DNA from: Planctomycetota bacterium
Lineage (GTDB): Bacteria; Planctomycetota; Planctomycetia; Pirellulales; Pirellulaceae
Reading direction: 5' to 3'
DNA length: 18,542 nucleotides
NCBI GenBank assembly: GCA_029259935.1
Contig: JAJDEH010000437.1
Coordinates: 1-18,542 of the forward strand
This document shows positions 16,051-18,542 of this stretch, piece after piece. The position numbers and the translations under genes are program-made. The notes beneath the pieces are model-generated. The model saw only the letters and a program-made list of their open reading frames with translations. It had not been told where the DNA came from and searched no databases. Within the stretch, counting starts at the first letter, position 1; each line of letters starts with the position of its first letter.

Positions 16051-16767
16051 TTACAGGGCGCGAACGCGTCCGGTTTCGAGGTCGTAGACACATCCCATGA
16101 TGTCCGTGCGTTCCTCCCGAACCGCCTTGGCGAGATCAGGCACTGCCTTGAGTTGCTTCACGGTCCAACGAACGTTGGCCTCGACGGCCGAAGCAAGCCG
16201 CGCGTTGAACGCTCCCTTTGTGGACACGTTTTTCAAAGCGGGCTTGATCTTGGAAACCAGCGCCTGAATTTCATTGGGTTCCTTGGCCTGTTCCGCCTTT
16301 GTTTGCAAGGCGGCGGTCACCGCGCCGCAACCTTCATGCCCCATGACAACCACAACTTTGGTATCCAAATGGTCGACACCGTACTCGACACTTCCGCTGA
16401 TATCCGGATCGACGACGTTGCCGGCGACGCGAATCACGAACAGGTCGCCAAACCCCTGGTCAAACAGGATTTCAGGCGGAACTCGCGAGTCGCTGCATCC
16501 CAGGATGGTGGCAAACGGATGCTGTCCCTCCGTCAGGCGCTCGCGCCATTTCTCGCTCATGTGCGGATGACGAAGCTTGCCACTGAGGAATCGCTCGTTC
16601 CCCTGTAAGAGTCGCTTAACGGCTTCCCGGCTAGATTCCGGGTGGGCATCGGGCTCGGCCGACAGCACGGCGGATGCCAGCGGCGCGGCGACGGCGACTC
16701 CCAGTCCACCGGCCACGAAACGGTTGAAAGTTCGACGATCGTGATTGAATGTTCGTTTCTCTGACAC
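16051..16767 (-). CDS. Beta-class carbonic anhydrase with Tat-type signal
   Basis: Interconverts CO2 and bicarbonate. From the GTG at 16767 the protein has 238 residues. The zinc ligands of beta-class enzymes are all present: C91 and D93 (with R95) in GCSDSRVPP, H144 and C147 in MGHEGCGAV. The N-terminus has a twin-arginine-like signal, DRRTFNRF (RR at 11-12), then a small hydrophobic stretch ending at ASAVLSA, so the folded, zinc-loaded enzyme is probably exported by Tat. Three starts are possible. GTG 16767 has GAGG 7 bases upstream and is preferred. GTG 16779 would overlap the PiT stop codon as GTGA. TTG 16797 gives the longest frame. All place it tightly behind the PiT gene, so translation is probably coupled. 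A relic of the same C-terminus lies at 12104-12154. Confidence 0.92.
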   Translation of the reverse strand: MSEKRTFNHDRRTFNRFVAGGLGVAVAAPLASAVLSAEPDAHPESSREAVKRLLQGNERFLSGKLRHPHMSEKWRERLTEGQHPFATILGCSDSRVPPEILFDQGFGDLFVIRVAGNVVDPDISGSVEYGVDHLDTKVVVVMGHEGCGAVTAALQTKAEQAKEPNEIQALVSKIKPALKNVSTKGAFNARLASAVEANVRWTVKQLKAVPDLAKAVREERTDIMGCVYDLETGRVRAL

Positions 16768-16775
16768 ACTTAGCC

Positions 16776-17888
16776 TCACAGCAGTTTTAGAATCCAAAAG
16801 CTAATGCCGGACAGTACCGCCGCGATAGGCAACGTGACGAACCAGGCGAGAAGGATCTTCGTGATGGTTTGCTTGTGCGCTTGGCCGGTGACCGCGCCGA
16901 TACCGAACAACGAACCGCAACTGACGTGCGTCGTCGATACCGGCAAGCCGAATCGGCTGGCTCCAATCACGATGAGGCCGGTGACCACGTTGGCCGTGAA
17001 GCCTTGGCCGTGATTCATCGTGGTGATCCGCTGGCTCATGGTTTCGGCCACCCGGCGCGCGCTAATTAGTCCGCCGATCGCAATGACGATACCGACAAGA
17101 ATGAGGCTCGCCGAGACGCCAAGCATGGGAGCAACCAACAGCATGGCGGCAATCTTGGGCGTGTCGTTAAGTCCGCGGGCGAAGCTGACCATCCCTGAGG
17201 ACAAGAAGTGAAACTTGTCGAGTGACTCGGCGGCGGAAACTCCCAACACCCGGCCCCGATAGCGGCTTTGGCAGGTGACCGTGTCGCCCAACGTCGCCGT
17301 CAGTTGCTCGGCGCGCTCTATCGCAACGGAATGATTGCAGGCCGGCAGCACTTCAACGGTTTCTTTGCCGACGCACAGGCAAACGTCGCGTTGGATTCCC
17401 ATGCGGCGGCGTATCAGGCGAAGCAAGGGGTAAAACATACCTGTCGCGGCGACGGCGAGGATCGGACTGATAAGCAGCGGGAGCAGAAACTTGGACCCAA
17501 GATTCGACAGATTCAACGCCGACCCGCCGATCAAACCCGTTCCAATCAGCGCCCCAACCAGGCCGTGAGTCGTCGAGATCGGCATGCCGAAACGTGTTGC
17601 CAACAACACCGTCAGGCCGGCACCCAGAGCCACCGCGGCCGCGAACGCGGGTTGAGTCGCGATGGCGTCATCCACCAGTCCCTTGCCGCTGAAACTCTTG
17701 ATCAGATTCCCGGCCAGCAGAAATGCCGCGAGAGAACCCAGGAGAGTAGCAGCCGTCGCCCAAATCAGTGCAGTCCGGAAGCTCGTCGTTCCGCTGCCAA
17801 ACAGAGTGGCTACGCCCTTGAAGTTGTCGTTCGCCCCGTTCGCGTAAGCGATACACAGGCCCGCGATGATAACAACGACAAAAATCAT
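16776..17888 (-). CDS. PiT-family anion transporter (phosphate permease-like)
   Basis: A 370-residue inner-membrane carrier of the inorganic phosphate transporter (PiT) family. Both halves of the inverted repeat carry the signature: GANDN (18-22) with PISTTHG (103-109), and GLNDTPK (239-245) with PVSTTH (316-321). About ten hydrophobic segments surround them. A hydrophilic central loop (about 160-225) holds C170, C172, C184 and C206 in a CLC...C...C arrangement. The family mostly imports phosphate with cations, but some members carry sulfate (CysP), so the substrate here is open. The ATG at 17888 has AGGA about 6 bases upstream. The stop codon adjoins or overlaps the start of the carbonic anhydrase gene, and the malic enzyme gene ends 82 bases upstream, so the three may form one transcript. 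Confidence 0.92.
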   Translation of the reverse strand: MIFVVVIIAGLCIAYANGANDNFKGVATLFGSGTTSFRTALIWATAATLLGSLAAFLLAGNLIKSFSGKGLVDDAIATQPAFAAAVALGAGLTVLLATRFGMPISTTHGLVGALIGTGLIGGSALNLSNLGSKFLLPLLISPILAVAATGMFYPLLRLIRRRMGIQRDVCLCVGKETVEVLPACNHSVAIERAEQLTATLGDTVTCQSRYRGRVLGVSAAESLDKFHFLSSGMVSFARGLNDTPKIAAMLLVAPMLGVSASLILVGIVIAIGGLISARRVAETMSQRITTMNHGQGFTANVVTGLIVIGASRFGLPVSTTHVSCGSLFGIGAVTGQAHKQTITKILLAWFVTLPIAAVLSGISFWILKLL

Positions 17889-17970
17889 GGATTCCTAATT
17901 TCCGTTTTGGGTCAGAGGCTTTCAGGATGCCTCTCTTACATCTTCTTCAAGGACTCAGCGGTCTGCAACG

Positions 17971-18542
17971 TCATTCTGGTCTCGCGGCGTTGGCAACCGC
18001 GGCGGCCACCCGGGGTGCGACGCTACGATCCAGTGGTTCCGGTAAGACTCGTTCGGCTGACGGATCGGTGGTTGCGGAGGCCAAGGCGCGGGCCGCCGCG
18101 ATTTTCATCTTCTCGGTGATTGAACACGCACAAGCGTCCAAAGCGCCGCGAAAAATCCCCGGAAACGCGAGTACGTTGTTGATCTGATTGGGAAAGTCAC
18201 TGCGGCCCGTACCGACCACGGCCGCGCCGCCGCGTTTCGCGTCCGCCGGCATGATCTCCGGTATCGGGTTGGCCATCGCCAACACAATCGAATCATCCGC
18301 CATCTTGGCGACGTCGTCTTCCGAGAGCAGATTGCCCTTGCTGACGCCAATGAAAACATCCGCGCCCGGGAGCATGTCTCGTAGCGACCCGGCGCGGTTC
18401 GAGCGATTCGTGTACAGCAGCAGTTCGCGTTTGTACTCCGCCAGATCATCACGGCCCTTGTGAATCGCGCCCTTCGAGTCACACACCACGACATCGTCGA
18501 CCGCAACGCAAACCGTGGGGCTGTGGCCAACGCACCGCAGCA
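17971..18542 (-). CDS. Malic enzyme, C-terminal part (truncated by the window edge)
   Basis: The C-terminal NAD-binding domain of a malate dehydrogenase (decarboxylating), which turns malate into pyruvate and CO2 with reduction of NAD(P). Readable family landmarks are VVVCDSKGAIHKGR, GADVFIGVSKGN, VLAMANPIPEIMPADA, GTGRSDFPNQINN and VLAFPGIFRGALDA, in the usual order. The chain ends about 50 residues after the last one, so this is the short form and not the MaeB type fused to phosphotransacetylase. The catalytic N-terminal domain is outside the window. The outermost 20 or so codons (18481-18540) do not read like the usual glycine-rich nucleotide-binding segment in this frame, so a frameshift or a divergent sequence at the edge is possible. 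The PiT gene follows after 82 bases. Confidence 0.9.
   Translation of the reverse strand, partial: LRCVGHSPTVCVAVDDVVVCDSKGAIHKGRDDLAEYKRELLLYTNRSNRAGSLRDMLPGADVFIGVSKGNLLSEDDVAKMADDSIVLAMANPIPEIMPADAKRGGAAVVGTGRSDFPNQINNVLAFPGIFRGALDACACSITEKMKIAAARALASATTDPSAERVLPEPLDRSVAPRVAAAVANAARPE

Noticed and set aside
17914..17934. AGAGGC/GCCTCT hairpin between malic enzyme and PiT genes
   Set aside because: Only 6 bp with a 9-base loop and no T-run; not distinguishable from chance and not enough to call a terminator or attenuator.
17268..18119. 283-codon open frame on the plus strand across PiT and malic enzyme
   Set aside because: It spans two well-supported minus-strand genes, is rich in Arg and Gln and has no domain.

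Overview
The window looks like chromosomal DNA of a planctomycete, most likely of the Pirellulales type. This is inferred from the moderately high GC content, the loosely packed genes and the family mix: an M28 peptidase with PA and PDZ domains, a membrane-anchored oxidoreductase-like protein, rimO next to pgsA and a CPBP protease, a CocE-type hydrolase and a DUF3179 protein. No rRNA, tRNA, CRISPR array, insertion sequence or prophage gene was found. No gap between genes exceeds 300 bases.

Layout. A short region with REP-like palindromes (1-215) precedes a leftward M28 zinc peptidase (216-2267). A rightward block follows: an ICMT/PEMT-like membrane methyltransferase (2409-3110), a degenerate Gfo/Idh/MocA-like membrane protein (3188-4462), a proline-rich lipoprotein (4565-5116) and an HtrA-type serine protease (5331-6689). 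From 6724 to the right edge every gene reads leftward. In order of transcription these are malic enzyme (partial, at the edge), a PiT-family anion transporter, a Tat-type beta carbonic anhydrase, an aldehyde dehydrogenase, a TauE/SafE permease, a DUF3179 protein, a CocE/NonD hydrolase, rimO, pgsA and a CPBP intramembrane protease.

Main discovery candidate. The DUF3179 gene at 12295-13269 is interrupted by one in-frame TGA (12934-12936). The TGA sits exactly where the family carries the first cysteine of its CxxC motif. Reading through gives a U-H-L-C motif in an otherwise intact 324-residue exported protein. A perfect 5-bp hairpin with loop CGUGU starts 15 nt after the UGA, and the UGA is followed by C. 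This fits a bacterial selenocysteine codon with a SECIS element better than a random nonsense mutation. The selenocysteine machinery (selA, selB, selC, selD) is not in the window and would have to be found elsewhere in the genome.

Other points of interest. A 17-codon relic of a second carbonic anhydrase C-terminus lies between the DUF3179 and CocE genes. The PiT transporter and carbonic anhydrase genes are tightly coupled or overlapping, next to malic enzyme. The CPBP protease has a repeat-containing insertion between its catalytic motifs. Several short tandem repeats lie in or at the ends of genes.

How the genes work together. Many products act at or outside the inner membrane: two proteases (HtrA, CPBP), the M28 peptidase, the CocE hydrolase, the lipoprotein, the DUF3179 protein and the carbonic anhydrase. 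PgsA makes the precursor of acidic phospholipids, and RimO modifies ribosomal protein S12. The malic enzyme, PiT and carbonic anhydrase group may link CO2 or bicarbonate handling to anion transport, but that is inference.
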